The translations under genes were made by a program, and so were the position numbers. From the IMG/VR virus record IMGVR_UViG_3300009514_000098, positions 1 to 21,056 of that record: DNA of 21,056 nucleotides. One strand, written 5' to 3'. The notes beneath the pieces are model-generated. The model did not search any database. It saw nothing but the letters and a program-made list of their open reading frames with translations, and was not told the origin of the DNA. Position 1 is the first letter of the stretch. Each line of letters opens with the position of its first letter. Of this stretch, positions 10,300 through 19,852 are shown piece after piece. Source of the DNA: a virus.

Positions 10300-13200
10300 T
10301 TACTTGGGGTTGTACCACAACGCTTCGTAACGGGAACGAGCCTGTCGAGGCATGTTCTTGGTTACGTTTTGAATGAGGTTGCGGACACCAGTGGCGTTCG
10401 ACCAGAACATCAGGTTGGCGAGTGATCGCGCCTGCTGCCCTGTCATTTGATTGCCGGGGAGGATTGCATTGCGAAGCCCTTGTGCTGCGTTGGGCATTTG
10501 GTTGAACACTAGGTCAACTGCGGGGATACCGAGGACACCATGGGACAGACCGGAGGAACTGGCTCGGCCCACGAGTGGTGCTTCACCACCTGTGAACATC
10601 CATGCGGTGTCCACCGTCATTGGGACGATGGATGACCACGCGGCCATGCTGTAACCACTGCGTGCAATCTTGCTGAGACTCATCTCTCGCTTGAGAAATT
10701 CCTCACGGTCGCTTCGACCATACGAGTTGAGCTGAGTACGGACAGCATATACACCGGTTGATAGCATCGTGTTGAGCATCCAGGTACTGGCGGTCTGCCA
10801 ATCACGCTGGTTCCAGTTGTGCAGGGTATTCTTCTCCCACGCGGCAATCTGGAAGCCACGGAACTGAGTCAGAATCTTGCCGGTCGTGGAGTGCATCCAC
10901 ATGGCAGTTCCACCGACATCATTCTCTTGAATGATCCGTCGACCCATGGCGTACGCAGCGTGAGTGAACGCATCTGCGGCGTCAGCATTGTCCCACTTGT
11001 CGATGTTCATTTTGCGAATCTTGCGACCCGCACCGAACATACTATCTTCCGTGGTGGCGTGCTTACGGAGCTGCTCCAAGATTGGAGCCAGAGTTTCATC
11101 ATCGAGACCGATGGTCTTGAGGCGCGCCATGTTGGGCGCCTTCACGTCCAGTGCCATGTCCATGAACTTCTGTGCAACCACTCGACCGGACAGCCGGTGG
11201 AGTGCGGTGTTAACACCAGCGAAGAATGACACGGCGTTCGTGATACGACGACCGTGATGGGAGAATCCCTCAAACTTATCCAGACCCTTATGGGCCAGAG
11301 AAGAGGCTGTGGCTTTGCCCATACCGCCCACGCCGTGACCATAAAAGAGGTCGGAGTCGGCGCCAGCATGTACAGTCATGGACTCACGGAGGATGTCCGA
11401 ACCACTCATACCAAGGGCTTCCCACTCGTTAGCCAGTTCATTCTTGATTGCGAACGAGCCGTCCTTCACACGCTTGAACATATCCCCAAATGCGGGGATG
11501 TGCATGAGCAGGGTGGCGATGCCATTCTCTGACACCACGTGTGAGGCATCCATGGCCTGGGCGAAGCCCATCTGGTTCATGAGGCGCATGAAGTTGAAGT
11601 GGTTCAAGGCGCGCCCGGCTTTCGAGCCGAGTGCCAGCGGGTTCGCCTCAAGAGGTGCCCCGGTGATCGCCTTCCATACAAACTCCATCCGCTCTGCGGT
11701 GGCGTCAATAACTTCACGCGACTCACCAGCGGCGTACATTTCAGCACGTGCTGCATTCACCAGCTTCTGATACGTCGCCAGGTCGGGGATACCGGCCTTG
11801 GCAAGGGCGATGCGCCCGGAGAGCTGTCGCGTGTACACATTGTGTAACCGCTCGGCGTTACGTTCCATCAGGGACTTGAACCCCAAGGACTCCAGCACAC
11901 CGGTCTCATGGTTCAGGACTTCAACAGTCTCATCCACATCAATCAGTGCGCGATGACGCAAGCGCGTCATTGGTTTGCCGCCCTTCTCGGCATCCTTAAG
12001 GAACGGATAAAGAATGCCATCCGCCTCATCGGCGTGCATCCCGCCATTCACCAGCATGCCCTTCAAGTCGTGTAACCCATCACGCGTCATTACGCGGGAG
12101 AGGTCGAACTCCAAGCCAGCACCGGCCTTGCTTAAGGTGGTGATCATGGTCTTTGCCATGCGGCGCGCGGCAATCTCAGTGATGTCACCAACGCCGGCCT
12201 TGATTAGACCTTTGGTGAACAATTTCTCAACACCACCGCGATACACACGGAGTGCCTGGCTGATCTTGTCGGTGGTCCAAAGGTGAGGAACATGTGACGC
12301 GCTATGAATTACCTCTTCGGCACCCTTCACGCCGGCCTTCTTGGCCTCTTCCAGAATCTTGCCCATGCTGTCGTTGATAGCCCGAGCCGCTTTGAGGGTG
12401 GCAACCGAACCTTCCCCACTCTCGATGGCATCCGTGACGCCACGCATAAAGGTGGAGGCCGTTTGGTTATTGAACCGCTTGTGCCAACCCAAGCCCTGCT
12501 CTTTCAACCACTCACGGAATGCCGGCTTTGCAGCGCGGTACATTTCGGTGGTGCGCTGATTCATCAGAATTTGCTGACGATGTGTAGCGGGGATAGGTCG
12601 AGCTGATGCGTCGGACGTGGTGCCAACTGCATCTTCTACTAACTGGCCGACTCGTCGGGCCGCACCTGACTCACTCTTACCTAAGTCAGACGCAATCGAG
12701 AAACGGACAGCATTGTTCGTGGTGTACGGTACTTCGCTGTTTGCATTTTCCTCAGGAACCAGTGTGCGCCGGAGACCACCTGTGGAGGCGGCACCAGCGT
12801 GATCACCCTCACCAATGCCGGCGGAGCGCAGCGCGACATGATCAGCGGCGTTGAGGGCGTCGTTGCCAACGCCGGCCAGCACCTTGTTAAGGGAGCGTGG
12901 CGCAGCAGCAAAGCCGCCGCCCAGCACAAAGCCTAACAGCGCCGCGTAACCTGGGCCTTCCAGCGAGTGGTTGCTATAGGAGGTCTCAAGGTATCGCTCC
13001 AGCGCTGCGTTCTCGACTGCAGAGAGGGTGCCGATGCGGGCAAAACGTGCGGCACGTGTCAACTGAAATGCGCTGCGGGAGAAGTAGCCAATACCACCCA
13101 GCTCTGCCGTAGCAACGCCGAGTGCCAGGCTTGCTGGATCAGTCAGTGTGGCAAGGCCACGTACTCCGAACTGAGCCAGTGCACCACCATACTGTGACAT

Positions 13201-13590
13201 GGTGACACTTGCCTTCTCACTCTCCAGGATATTCTGCTTGATGCGTGCGGCAGACGCCGGGCTGGTTGCCATGCCGAACTCTTCCAGACGATGCTCGGGC
13301 ACATCCTTGATTAACTCCTCATGCTCTGGAGTGCCCTCATCCGGTAACTTGTAGTCCTCCACGACAGCATCTTCTGATGCCTGAACGTGACGAGCAGTGG
13401 CGTCGATGGTTGACGCCTCATACTTGGCAGCGTCCCACGCCTCACCGAAAGACACCTTGGTCTTGCTGGCTTCGGCTTCCGCGATCTGATCTGCGGAATA
13501 CATCTGACGCCCTTTTAGCGGGACAGGATCTCCGGTCTCGAAGGTCATGCCCGCCGGCAGCATTAAGCCAGACGTGGTGGGATCACTCAT
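10300..13590 (-). CDS. Internal virion protein D (T7 gp16-like ejection protein)
   Basis: 1096 residues, the largest gene here, in the T7 gene 16 position. In T7, gp16 is ejected into the cell and helps form the channel that brings the genome across the envelope. Visible features are long Ala-rich helices and hydrophobic Gly/Ala-rich segments at about 135-175 (TDPASLALGVATAELGGIGY) and 218-235 (LLGFVLGGGFAAA), which may enter membrane, and a C-terminus ending in YEALWYNPK. It is about 220 residues shorter than T7 gp16 (1318), and I see no transglycosylase motif in the N-terminal part where T7 has its lytic domain. AGAGGT lies 5 bases before the ATG, which is 9 bases after the gp15-like stop. 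Confidence 0.88.
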   Translation of the reverse strand: MSDPTTSGLMLPAGMTFETGDPVPLKGRQMYSADQIAEAEASKTKVSFGEAWDAAKYEASTIDATARHVQASEDAVVEDYKLPDEGTPEHEELIKDVPEHRLEEFGMATSPASAARIKQNILESEKASVTMSQYGGALAQFGVRGLATLTDPASLALGVATAELGGIGYFSRSAFQLTRAARFARIGTLSAVENAALERYLETSYSNHSLEGPGYAALLGFVLGGGFAAAPRSLNKVLAGVGNDALNAADHVALRSAGIGEGDHAGAASTGGLRRTLVPEENANSEVPYTTNNAVRFSIASDLGKSESGAARRVGQLVEDAVGTTSDASARPIPATHRQQILMNQRTTEMYRAAKPAFREWLKEQGLGWHKRFNNQTASTFMRGVTDAIESGEGSVATLKAARAINDSMGKILEEAKKAGVKGAEEVIHSASHVPHLWTTDKISQALRVYRGGVEKLFTKGLIKAGVGDITEIAARRMAKTMITTLSKAGAGLEFDLSRVMTRDGLHDLKGMLVNGGMHADEADGILYPFLKDAEKGGKPMTRLRHRALIDVDETVEVLNHETGVLESLGFKSLMERNAERLHNVYTRQLSGRIALAKAGIPDLATYQKLVNAARAEMYAAGESREVIDATAERMEFVWKAITGAPLEANPLALGSKAGRALNHFNFMRLMNQMGFAQAMDASHVVSENGIATLLMHIPAFGDMFKRVKDGSFAIKNELANEWEALGMSGSDILRESMTVHAGADSDLFYGHGVGGMGKATASSLAHKGLDKFEGFSHHGRRITNAVSFFAGVNTALHRLSGRVVAQKFMDMALDVKAPNMARLKTIGLDDETLAPILEQLRKHATTEDSMFGAGRKIRKMNIDKWDNADAADAFTHAAYAMGRRIIQENDVGGTAMWMHSTTGKILTQFRGFQIAAWEKNTLHNWNQRDWQTASTWMLNTMLSTGVYAVRTQLNSYGRSDREEFLKREMSLSKIARSGYSMAAWSSIVPMTVDTAWMFTGGEAPLVGRASSSGLSHGVLGIPAVDLVFNQMPNAAQGLRNAILPGNQMTGQQARSLANLMFWSNATGVRNLIQNVTKNMPRQARSRYEALWYNPK

Positions 13591-13599
13591 GTGTTACCT

Positions 13600-15699
13600 C
13601 TAGTTCTCGTGGGATGGTTCGATGATTTCGTCGGGCTGTATATTGACCTGCTGGTCTCCTTGAATCTGCTTCCAGCTCTTACCAGAGGTAAGTGCCCTGA
13701 GCTTCGTCTTAAGGATCACATCGGGGTCAACACGCACACCCTCAGAGACGAGAGTGCCGTTGTTGCGATACACGCCATACGTCCCGTCTGAGCGGGTCAT
13801 GAAGTCGGGGGCAATGTAGAAGCCGCCCTCAGGAACAACATGTCCAGCTGCTGCGTACGCATCGGCGTACGCCTGAGCGGCATCTTCGGCGGCACCGGCG
13901 AACTCCGGGTGGTTCATTGGGGAGCCTGGCTGACCATCGGTGGGTAACCAGCGCCCACCAAGCTGCACGTGTGTTGCCTTAAATTCCTTCTGTGCATGAT
14001 CTGCAGCGCCTTCAACGGAACCGCGACGACGGAGCAAGTACGAGGTCATCATCTTATTGATGGTGTCTTGCACGTAGGTTTCATTGATAGCTGCGCCATT
14101 ACCGCCGAGCCAGCCAGGTAGGTAGTCAGACGAGGCCACGGACTTAGCGGTGGCGGTGATGCGCGCCTTGACCTCAGGGGTCATAATGGCGGACAGCCGC
14201 TTGTGGGCGGCAGGGTCGGCTACCTCAGCAGCGAGGCGCAGTGCTTGCTCCTCACTGGCACCCTCAAAGTTGATGGCGTCGTGGTACACGCCGTACACCA
14301 ACTGTTGATCGCCTTTGATCTGGCGATGTGCATAGATTGGATCACGCGACTCGATCTGTTGGAACAGTGCGGCGGACTTCTTGAAGGCTTCCGGGTTGGA
14401 GGACGGGTTCGCGTTGTTCAGCGCATGCTCCATCTTGGCCGGCATCACGTTGTTCGCTGCGAAGGTCTTGATGATTGCGCCGGCATAACCAGCTAAGTCA
14501 TCCCCATATTCTTTCTGGAGGTTCACATCCACCAGGTCAATGGCGGCGTCTTGAACTTTCTTCTCAGTACCGCCGAGGACAGTCAGGTCTTTGTTCTGCA
14601 GACCGGTAGCCACTTCGGATACGGCAGCGTTGAACTTAAGGGTCTTTACGTTCTCACCGATGAAGCCGTGGGCCTCGCCTTCGTCAATCAGCCCTTGTGA
14701 AACCAGCGGTGTGAGCATGTTCATCAGCCGTGTCGGCTCCATGCCAGCTTGAGAGACCAAGGTGTTCACGCGATCCCACGTTTGGAGACGCAGTACGTGA
14801 TCTTTTTTCTCACGAGCAGAGCGCTGCATTGCCTCGGCCTGATGGCGTACGGCACGAATCTGGTCAGCCCACTTGAGGCTGTGTGCCATGCCGGCCTGTG
14901 TGCCATCCGTGCTGCGCTCATTGAAGATGTCGAGCGCTTCGGGGTGGCCGTTACCGGAGAGTGCAGCAACCTTTGCAGACTCGAACAGTGTGCCGTCGAG
15001 TGTGGCGTAAGGGATACCCATGTTACGACCGGTGCTGTAGACATCATCGCGTTCAGCTTTGGTGAGCGAGCGATTAACCTTGCCGGCCTCAGCGAAGCTG
15101 TCCGTCAAGATTGCCATGACACCGTTGTTCGCTTTGGCTAACACCTCGGCAGACTTCACTGCAACATACTTTGTTTTCACACCAGCCACTGCGGCCTCGG
15201 CGTGAGGAAGGTATGCATTCAGGAAGTCCGCGTCACCCATTCCTTGAATGGATTCTTTGAGGTGCTTATTGGTAAACTCGTTGATGTCATCCGTGTCCGG
15301 GTTGAACTGCGCCGGATCGTTAACAGCGGCTTCGAGCCCATCCTTGAATTGACGAGCCTCTAACTGGCCGTGCATCTTCATGTAGCCCTGCTGGAAAAAC
15401 GGAGATGCTTCACGCTTGAGATTGCCGAGGGCAATCTGCTGCTCAACGTCACCTAAGGTGAGTCGTGCGGCTTCGCCCTGCACCACCTCTTTCGCCTGAC
15501 CTTCCTGTGCTTTGACAGTGAGGCTGTTCGTGAGGATGGGTGACAGGGATGACAGTGCGTTGACTAAGATTTGACCGTCAGGGTTGGCCGGCTTCGCCAC
15601 GGTGTTAACCTGGCGGGCGAAGGCTTGGAGGTTCGTCGGGGCTGGTGATTCAGCAACCTGCTTGCGAGCCTCAGCACCTTGGGACGTATTACGCGGCAT
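13600..15699 (-). CDS. Internal virion protein C (T7 gp15-like ejection protein)
   Basis: 699 residues, close to T7 gp15 (747), between the gp14-like and gp16-like genes. In T7, gp15 forms a hub with gp16 in the core and then in the periplasmic channel after ejection. The sequence is largely helical, Ala/Gln/Lys-rich, with no signal peptide or membrane segment; the C-terminal 120 residues are richer in Gly and aromatic residues (GGFYIAPDFMTRSDGTYGVY). It starts 3 bases after the gp14-like stop with only a weak GGAA site, so it probably depends on coupling. Identification rests on size, composition and gene order together. Confidence 0.88.
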   Translation of the reverse strand: MPRNTSQGAEARKQVAESPAPTNLQAFARQVNTVAKPANPDGQILVNALSSLSPILTNSLTVKAQEGQAKEVVQGEAARLTLGDVEQQIALGNLKREASPFFQQGYMKMHGQLEARQFKDGLEAAVNDPAQFNPDTDDINEFTNKHLKESIQGMGDADFLNAYLPHAEAAVAGVKTKYVAVKSAEVLAKANNGVMAILTDSFAEAGKVNRSLTKAERDDVYSTGRNMGIPYATLDGTLFESAKVAALSGNGHPEALDIFNERSTDGTQAGMAHSLKWADQIRAVRHQAEAMQRSAREKKDHVLRLQTWDRVNTLVSQAGMEPTRLMNMLTPLVSQGLIDEGEAHGFIGENVKTLKFNAAVSEVATGLQNKDLTVLGGTEKKVQDAAIDLVDVNLQKEYGDDLAGYAGAIIKTFAANNVMPAKMEHALNNANPSSNPEAFKKSAALFQQIESRDPIYAHRQIKGDQQLVYGVYHDAINFEGASEEQALRLAAEVADPAAHKRLSAIMTPEVKARITATAKSVASSDYLPGWLGGNGAAINETYVQDTINKMMTSYLLRRRGSVEGAADHAQKEFKATHVQLGGRWLPTDGQPGSPMNHPEFAGAAEDAAQAYADAYAAAGHVVPEGGFYIAPDFMTRSDGTYGVYRNNGTLVSEGVRVDPDVILKTKLRALTSGKSWKQIQGDQQVNIQPDEIIEPSHEN

Positions 15700-15702
15700 G
15701 AG

Positions 15703-16212
15703 TTATTTCCATTTTGAAGGGTCACCGGTTTTCTGCTGGGTGGCGACGGATGTGTATGAGCCAGCAATCTGTAGACCGGCTTGGCCCCACACGGCGCCCG
15801 CGCTTGGCAGGCTGTTCATTTGTGACTGGAGGGAAGCCTTCGCGCCTTCTGCATCGAGCTTGCTCTGCTTGAGGGCACGATCACGGTTTCGACCGATGGT
15901 GGCTGTGTCACGTGAGTTATCAAATTGAGTTTGGTTCTCCACGATGGAGAGACCGGCACCGCCAACACCTGATTCACCCGCAGCCACCCGGAGGGAGGCA
16001 CGGGCGCGCTGGGCAGCGGCGGCACGTTCAGACATCTGCTGGTCGGCAATGGATTGAATCTCACCTTCGACCTCCACCTGCTTACGGTCATTCAGACGAT
16101 CCTGTTCCGCCAGTGCATTCTTTTGATCATTGCTTTGACTGACTGTGTTTACACCCTCAGCCACCGCACTGACGACACCTACTGCAAGTGCTGCAAGGCC
16201 ATAGCTACACAT
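15703..16212 (-). CDS. Internal virion protein B (T7 gp14-like)
   Basis: 169 residues from the ATG at 16212 (MCSYGLAALAVGVVSAVAEG). The frame is open upstream to 16521, but that part is read across the gp13-like gene and has the composition of a shadow frame. T7 gp14 (196 residues) is ejected first and forms the outer-membrane part of the channel. Visible here: a hydrophobic N-terminal segment (about 5-18), then a Gln/Glu/Arg-rich helical region (about 30-90), a Gly-rich turn (GESGVGGAG) and a Ser/Gln-rich tail. The start overlaps the gp13-like gene by 8 bases. The sequence divergence of gp14 proteins is high, so order and the N-terminal segment are the main support. Confidence 0.85.
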   Translation of the reverse strand: MCSYGLAALAVGVVSAVAEGVNTVSQSNDQKNALAEQDRLNDRKQVEVEGEIQSIADQQMSERAAAAQRARASLRVAAGESGVGGAGLSIVENQTQFDNSRDTATIGRNRDRALKQSKLDAEGAKASLQSQMNSLPSAGAVWGQAGLQIAGSYTSVATQQKTGDPSKWK

Positions 16213-16663
16213 ATTTTGTTTTCTCGAACTCAATGAATAAGTCGGTGCCGAATGGCTGCACGACTCGTGGGAATTTGAAACCACACCACCGGAGCCACAT
16301 GAAGGACTCGACGTTTTTGGCGTGGACATAATTGCGGAGTACCGGATACAAGGCATGCATCTGGTCGATGTACTTGGCACTCTCGCGGAGAAACTGTATG
16401 GAAAACTCTGGCACACGACTGGAGGACAGGAGCCATGGGCACCCCTCCTCCAACCGCTCCAGACAGGGAGCAACACCAAGCATGGCTTGCACCTGTGAGT
16501 CATAATCCACCGCCCACACAAGGGACGATGAGCGCCACGACGACACCAGCGCTTCCAGAGGAGTCTCGCCTACTGCAGCAACCTCAACGACATCGTTATG
16601 TCGGAGACGTGGTGCGAGGGACAAGCAGTCATGGTAAGTTGCTGGGCGTACAATGGCGCGCAT
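16205..16663 (-). CDS. T7 gp13-like protein (internal virion protein A position)
   Basis: 152 residues beginning MRAIVRPATYHDCLSLAPRL. The opening, with an (I)VRPAT..D pattern followed by a helix, a strand (LVWAVDYDSQVQAMLGVAP) and a late KNVESFMWLRWCGFKFPR segment, looks like the GNAT acetyltransferase fold that T7 gp13-type proteins share. Gene order (after tail nozzle B, before the gp14-like gene) fits T7 gene 13, required for virion assembly. It begins 5 bases after the nozzle gene's stop with no clear SD and overlaps the next gene by 8 bases, suggesting coupling. Whether it acetylates anything is not shown. Confidence 0.82.
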   Translation of the reverse strand: MRAIVRPATYHDCLSLAPRLRHNDVVEVAAVGETPLEALVSSWRSSSLVWAVDYDSQVQAMLGVAPCLERLEEGCPWLLSSSRVPEFSIQFLRESAKYIDQMHALYPVLRNYVHAKNVESFMWLRWCGFKFPRVVQPFGTDLFIEFEKTKYV

Positions 16664-16668
16664 CGGTT

Positions 16669-19188
16669 TTATACCCGTTTGGATTTTGGAGTGAACTCAG
16701 CGACCCACTCTGCCGACTGGAACGCAGACGGAAGGTATGAATCGTTTACCAGCTCGACCACTACGCGGTCTGACCGGGACATAATTGGAACTTGGAACGT
16801 ACCACCAGCGAGGGTCGGTGACCCAATAAGCAGGGATGCATCACCCAGGCGCTTACCATTCCACACGTAGTCATACGTCTCACGACCCTGAGGTGTAACC
16901 TCGATGTGAAACGAACCACTATTGGTGTAGCGAAGTAACAGACGTTTCAACTGCACGCGTCCATCAAGGATCGGCTGCGTGTCATCTGCACGAACGAACG
17001 GTTCGGACAGCCGTGACCGACTGCTGTACTTCACCCCAACATAAACCTCTCCGGCGGAGTAATCCCCGGTTGCGGTGATGGTGGTTGTGGTAGGACGTGC
17101 GATGGTCAGCGGGCTACCTTCTTGCCCAGCGAAGTCACCACTCAACACCACCTGCATGTCGGCGCTCTCAACGTATGGGAGCGTCCACGTGGTGATGTCG
17201 TTCGGGTCATCCATTGAATACTCAGTGGTGCCATCTGGCTGGGTGGCCCATGGTGTGGCAACGGTGGCGACCTTGGTGGTGCCATCGTAGTCCAGCACAT
17301 ACAGCGCCTGGCCCGAGCCGGTGCCGGCGGTGAGCGTCAGCAACGTGTTGTTGTAGAAGTCATCGACAGCGGATGCACCAGCAGCGAGCGTGATGGTAGA
17401 TACACCACCTGCTGTGGCGGTGCCAGCATATAACGCAGCGGTTGCAGCGTTGTACACTCCGGTCAGGGACGTGCGACGATCTAAGTGTACGAGGAACCCG
17501 ACATCTGTATCCGTCGCGCCTTGTTGTACATTGGCGGTCTCTAGGAAGATGCCATCGGCTCGTTGAATGACCGCGTGGATTACAGAACCCACAAGGTACG
17601 CACTTAGAATGGTATCCGTACTTGCCAGCGTCCACTTGCTCCATGCGGACTGCACCTTCTCGTCTCCGCGCCAGTAGAACTGGTACACGTAGATGACGTT
17701 GCGTTGACTCTTGGTTAGAACCAGCACGCAGTCCTGAGTCGAACTCGCAGCCATCTTGTACACATCACTCGGGATGTATGTCGGCACGTGTGCGGTGATG
17801 TCAGCGGCATCGTTGGTGAGGGTGTCCTTCTGGACAAAATACTCACGGATGCATGCACCACCACCACGAACGGTGGGGAAGTATAGGCTGGAACCAGCGG
17901 CAACCGGTCGGCACAGCTTGGACGCCTCGAACTCGGTGGTTACACCGATGGAGGAAGTCGTGGGCGTGAGTGCGTCCTTCGCCGTCAGGGAGAACTGAGT
18001 TTGATCAGCGAACAACAACAGCTGCTTGTCGAACGGAATGGCATGCCGAATCTCGGATACCTTACTGTGGGACACAGCTGCATGCACCGGGTCAGTATCG
18101 AGAATCTGTGTGGCGGTCGAGCGGAAGAAATTGAAGAACCCACTTGCGCGGGAGAACACCACGCTCTCATCTGAGGCGAGGCCCAGGCGGTTGCGGTGAA
18201 ATAGAACTTCTGCGATTGTGCGACCAACGAACGCACCAGTCGGGGCGTTATACTCATCAGACACAAGGCGTGAATCCCATGTGGCCTGCTTGAATGTCCA
18301 CGTGCCATCCGAGTTGCGGATCAGAACGTGAGGCATGGTTGCCGGGTCATAGGAATTCTGAAGGGCGGGCTTTACCGCCTCAACCCACACCGAGCCATTC
18401 CACTGCACCCAAAAGTTATCGAACGGGTTGGTGGGGCTACCGGTGATCTTCACAATTTCATTGAAGGCTGGACTGCCGGGGAGGCCGGCGAAGTCCTGCA
18501 CCACGTACTTGACGTACTTTCCGGTGGACATCGTAAGCGTATGAACGCCCGACTGTGTACCAGAGGTGTTGATTGCAGCACCACCAACAGTAGCTGACAG
18601 GGAATACGCGTCAACGGTGGCGGCGGTAACATAATAGGTGGTTGCCACGGCGAGGCCAGTGGGTAACGCGCCGGTTGTTGCCAGCGTGATCGGTGTGTCC
18701 ACTGAGTAACCGTGGGCAACGTGGGTGACAACACCAGGTGAGGCAATGGTGATTGTGACCACTGTACTCTGTGCAAGGGCCAGCATGGCGGCCTGCACCG
18801 TGCGATTCACAACGAACGTGTAGTCGGCCACGGTAATCGCGGACAACTCTTCGCTCGGCGTGGTGCACGCGAGATAGGTGGAACCATTGGGGGTACTCAG
18901 TGACTTCGTGGCACCAGTGATGGCGTCATACACAGCCAGTGCCCCATCCTCTAGGATGACCACGTAACGCTCAGCGGTATCCCGATTGATGTCATGCACG
19001 AATGCATCAGCGACAGTGGAGGCCGTCAGCTTTGCCACATGCTTGAACGGCGCACGCTTCGTCAACCCATCCACCAGAGATGACCAAGCGTTATCCTGTG
19101 CAGCGAGCTGGGATACGGCACGTACACTTGCGGCCTGCTGAGAGACACCGTTGATCAGGCTGGATACGGGAAGGTTGACGATAGGCAT
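16669..19188 (-). CDS. Tail tubular protein B / nozzle (T7 gp12 type)
   Basis: 839 residues; T7 gp12 has 794. Six copies form the nozzle at the tail tip in T7. The start MPIVNLPVSSLINGVSQQAA is diagnostic for the family, as are FHRNRLGLASDESVVFSR (about 330-347), PFDKQLLLFADQTQF (385-399) and DPNDITTWTLPYVES late in the chain. Two beta-rich segments look like insertions: about 143-220, with HVAHGYSVDTPITLATTGAL, and about 583-659, with ITLAAGASAVDDFYNN and a TGSGQALYVLDYDG stretch. Both resemble mobile beta modules common in phage tail proteins. The start overlaps the tail tube A stop (TAATG). The family call is near certain. Confidence 0.95.
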   Translation of the reverse strand: MPIVNLPVSSLINGVSQQAASVRAVSQLAAQDNAWSSLVDGLTKRAPFKHVAKLTASTVADAFVHDINRDTAERYVVILEDGALAVYDAITGATKSLSTPNGSTYLACTTPSEELSAITVADYTFVVNRTVQAAMLALAQSTVVTITIASPGVVTHVAHGYSVDTPITLATTGALPTGLAVATTYYVTAATVDAYSLSATVGGAAINTSGTQSGVHTLTMSTGKYVKYVVQDFAGLPGSPAFNEIVKITGSPTNPFDNFWVQWNGSVWVEAVKPALQNSYDPATMPHVLIRNSDGTWTFKQATWDSRLVSDEYNAPTGAFVGRTIAEVLFHRNRLGLASDESVVFSRASGFFNFFRSTATQILDTDPVHAAVSHSKVSEIRHAIPFDKQLLLFADQTQFSLTAKDALTPTTSSIGVTTEFEASKLCRPVAAGSSLYFPTVRGGGACIREYFVQKDTLTNDAADITAHVPTYIPSDVYKMAASSTQDCVLVLTKSQRNVIYVYQFYWRGDEKVQSAWSKWTLASTDTILSAYLVGSVIHAVIQRADGIFLETANVQQGATDTDVGFLVHLDRRTSLTGVYNAATAALYAGTATAGGVSTITLAAGASAVDDFYNNTLLTLTAGTGSGQALYVLDYDGTTKVATVATPWATQPDGTTEYSMDDPNDITTWTLPYVESADMQVVLSGDFAGQEGSPLTIARPTTTTITATGDYSAGEVYVGVKYSSRSRLSEPFVRADDTQPILDGRVQLKRLLLRYTNSGSFHIEVTPQGRETYDYVWNGKRLGDASLLIGSPTLAGGTFQVPIMSRSDRVVVELVNDSYLPSAFQSAEWVAEFTPKSKRV

Positions 19189-19781
19189 TAGGGAGTCCGG
19201 TGGAGAACGCTGGCTACGGAGTAACTGCCAGACAGGATGTTTGATTCATCTTCCTCAGCTTCCGAGGAAACGAGGGCGAGCCAGGCTGCTTGAGCATCCT
19301 CGCGGGAGAAACGATAGGCAGTTTCCGAACCTTGGATACGCCCCTGAAAGGCGTGGGCTGCAGCGACCGCTACAAAATAGCGGGCTGCTTCGGGCAACTC
19401 TTCGTACTCAAGGAAGAACAGGATGTTGCACTTGAGACTCTTGGTGAATACATAGGTGTGATTCTTTCGGTCATACAACCGAGAGCCACGCACGGCGGCG
19501 CGCACATCTCCCTCTACTGCAGAGACATCCACCGCGAGTGCGTTGGAGGGTAGTTGAATGTAGCCATCCCCATCGAGGGACAGGACGTACTCTTCTTCAT
19601 AGTTGAAGTTCCATCGGCGCGTCTGAACGAGACGCAGCTTCTCATGGAGAACTTGCTGTGCGACGTTTGCATCTGCGAGGCCGGAGACCTCAAGCGAATT
19701 AATAGGTGCTTCGTCGATAACCGACAACATGAGGTTGACAGCCTCTAAGCGCGTTGTGGGTGTTTGATTCAGTGTTGCCAT
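19188..19781 (-). CDS. Tail tubular protein A (T7 gp11 type)
   Basis: 197 residues, the same size as T7 gp11 (196). Twelve copies form the gatekeeper ring between connector and nozzle in T7. Family features are RLEAVNLMLSVIDEAPINSL (11-30), a W-N-F stretch after QTRR (RRWNFNYEEEY), DGYIQLPSNALAVDVS and an AARYFVAVAAAHAFQGR helix. The ATG has TGGAG 6 bases upstream, right after the T-tract of a strong terminator. Its stop overlaps the nozzle gene start (TAATG). Transcripts reaching this gene must read through that terminator or start at a promoter I have not found in the gap. Confidence 0.95.
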   Translation of the reverse strand: MATLNQTPTTRLEAVNLMLSVIDEAPINSLEVSGLADANVAQQVLHEKLRLVQTRRWNFNYEEEYVLSLDGDGYIQLPSNALAVDVSAVEGDVRAAVRGSRLYDRKNHTYVFTKSLKCNILFFLEYEELPEAARYFVAVAAAHAFQGRIQGSETAYRFSREDAQAAWLALVSSEAEEDESNILSGSYSVASVLHRTP

Positions 19782-19792
19782 TGTGGCTCCAG

Positions 19793-19828
19793 AAAAAAAA
19801 CCGGAAGGAGAGGATTCTCTCCCTCCGG
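19793..19828 (-). terminator. Strong rho-independent terminator before tail tube A
   Basis: On the minus strand a 12-bp stem, CCGGAGGGAGAG with CTCTCCTTCCGG (one G-T pair), closes a 4-base loop and is followed by eight T residues. It lies between the candidate decoration gene and the tail tube A gene. Confidence 0.92.
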
Positions 19829-19852
19829 CGTGTTGAACAACTGAGGAACTAC

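Noticed and set aside
16213-16521. N-terminal extension of the gp14-like gene
   Set aside because: It would overlap the gp13-like gene almost throughout and has the Ser/Cys/Pro-rich look of a shadow frame; the ATG at 16212 gives a normal gp14-type N-terminus.
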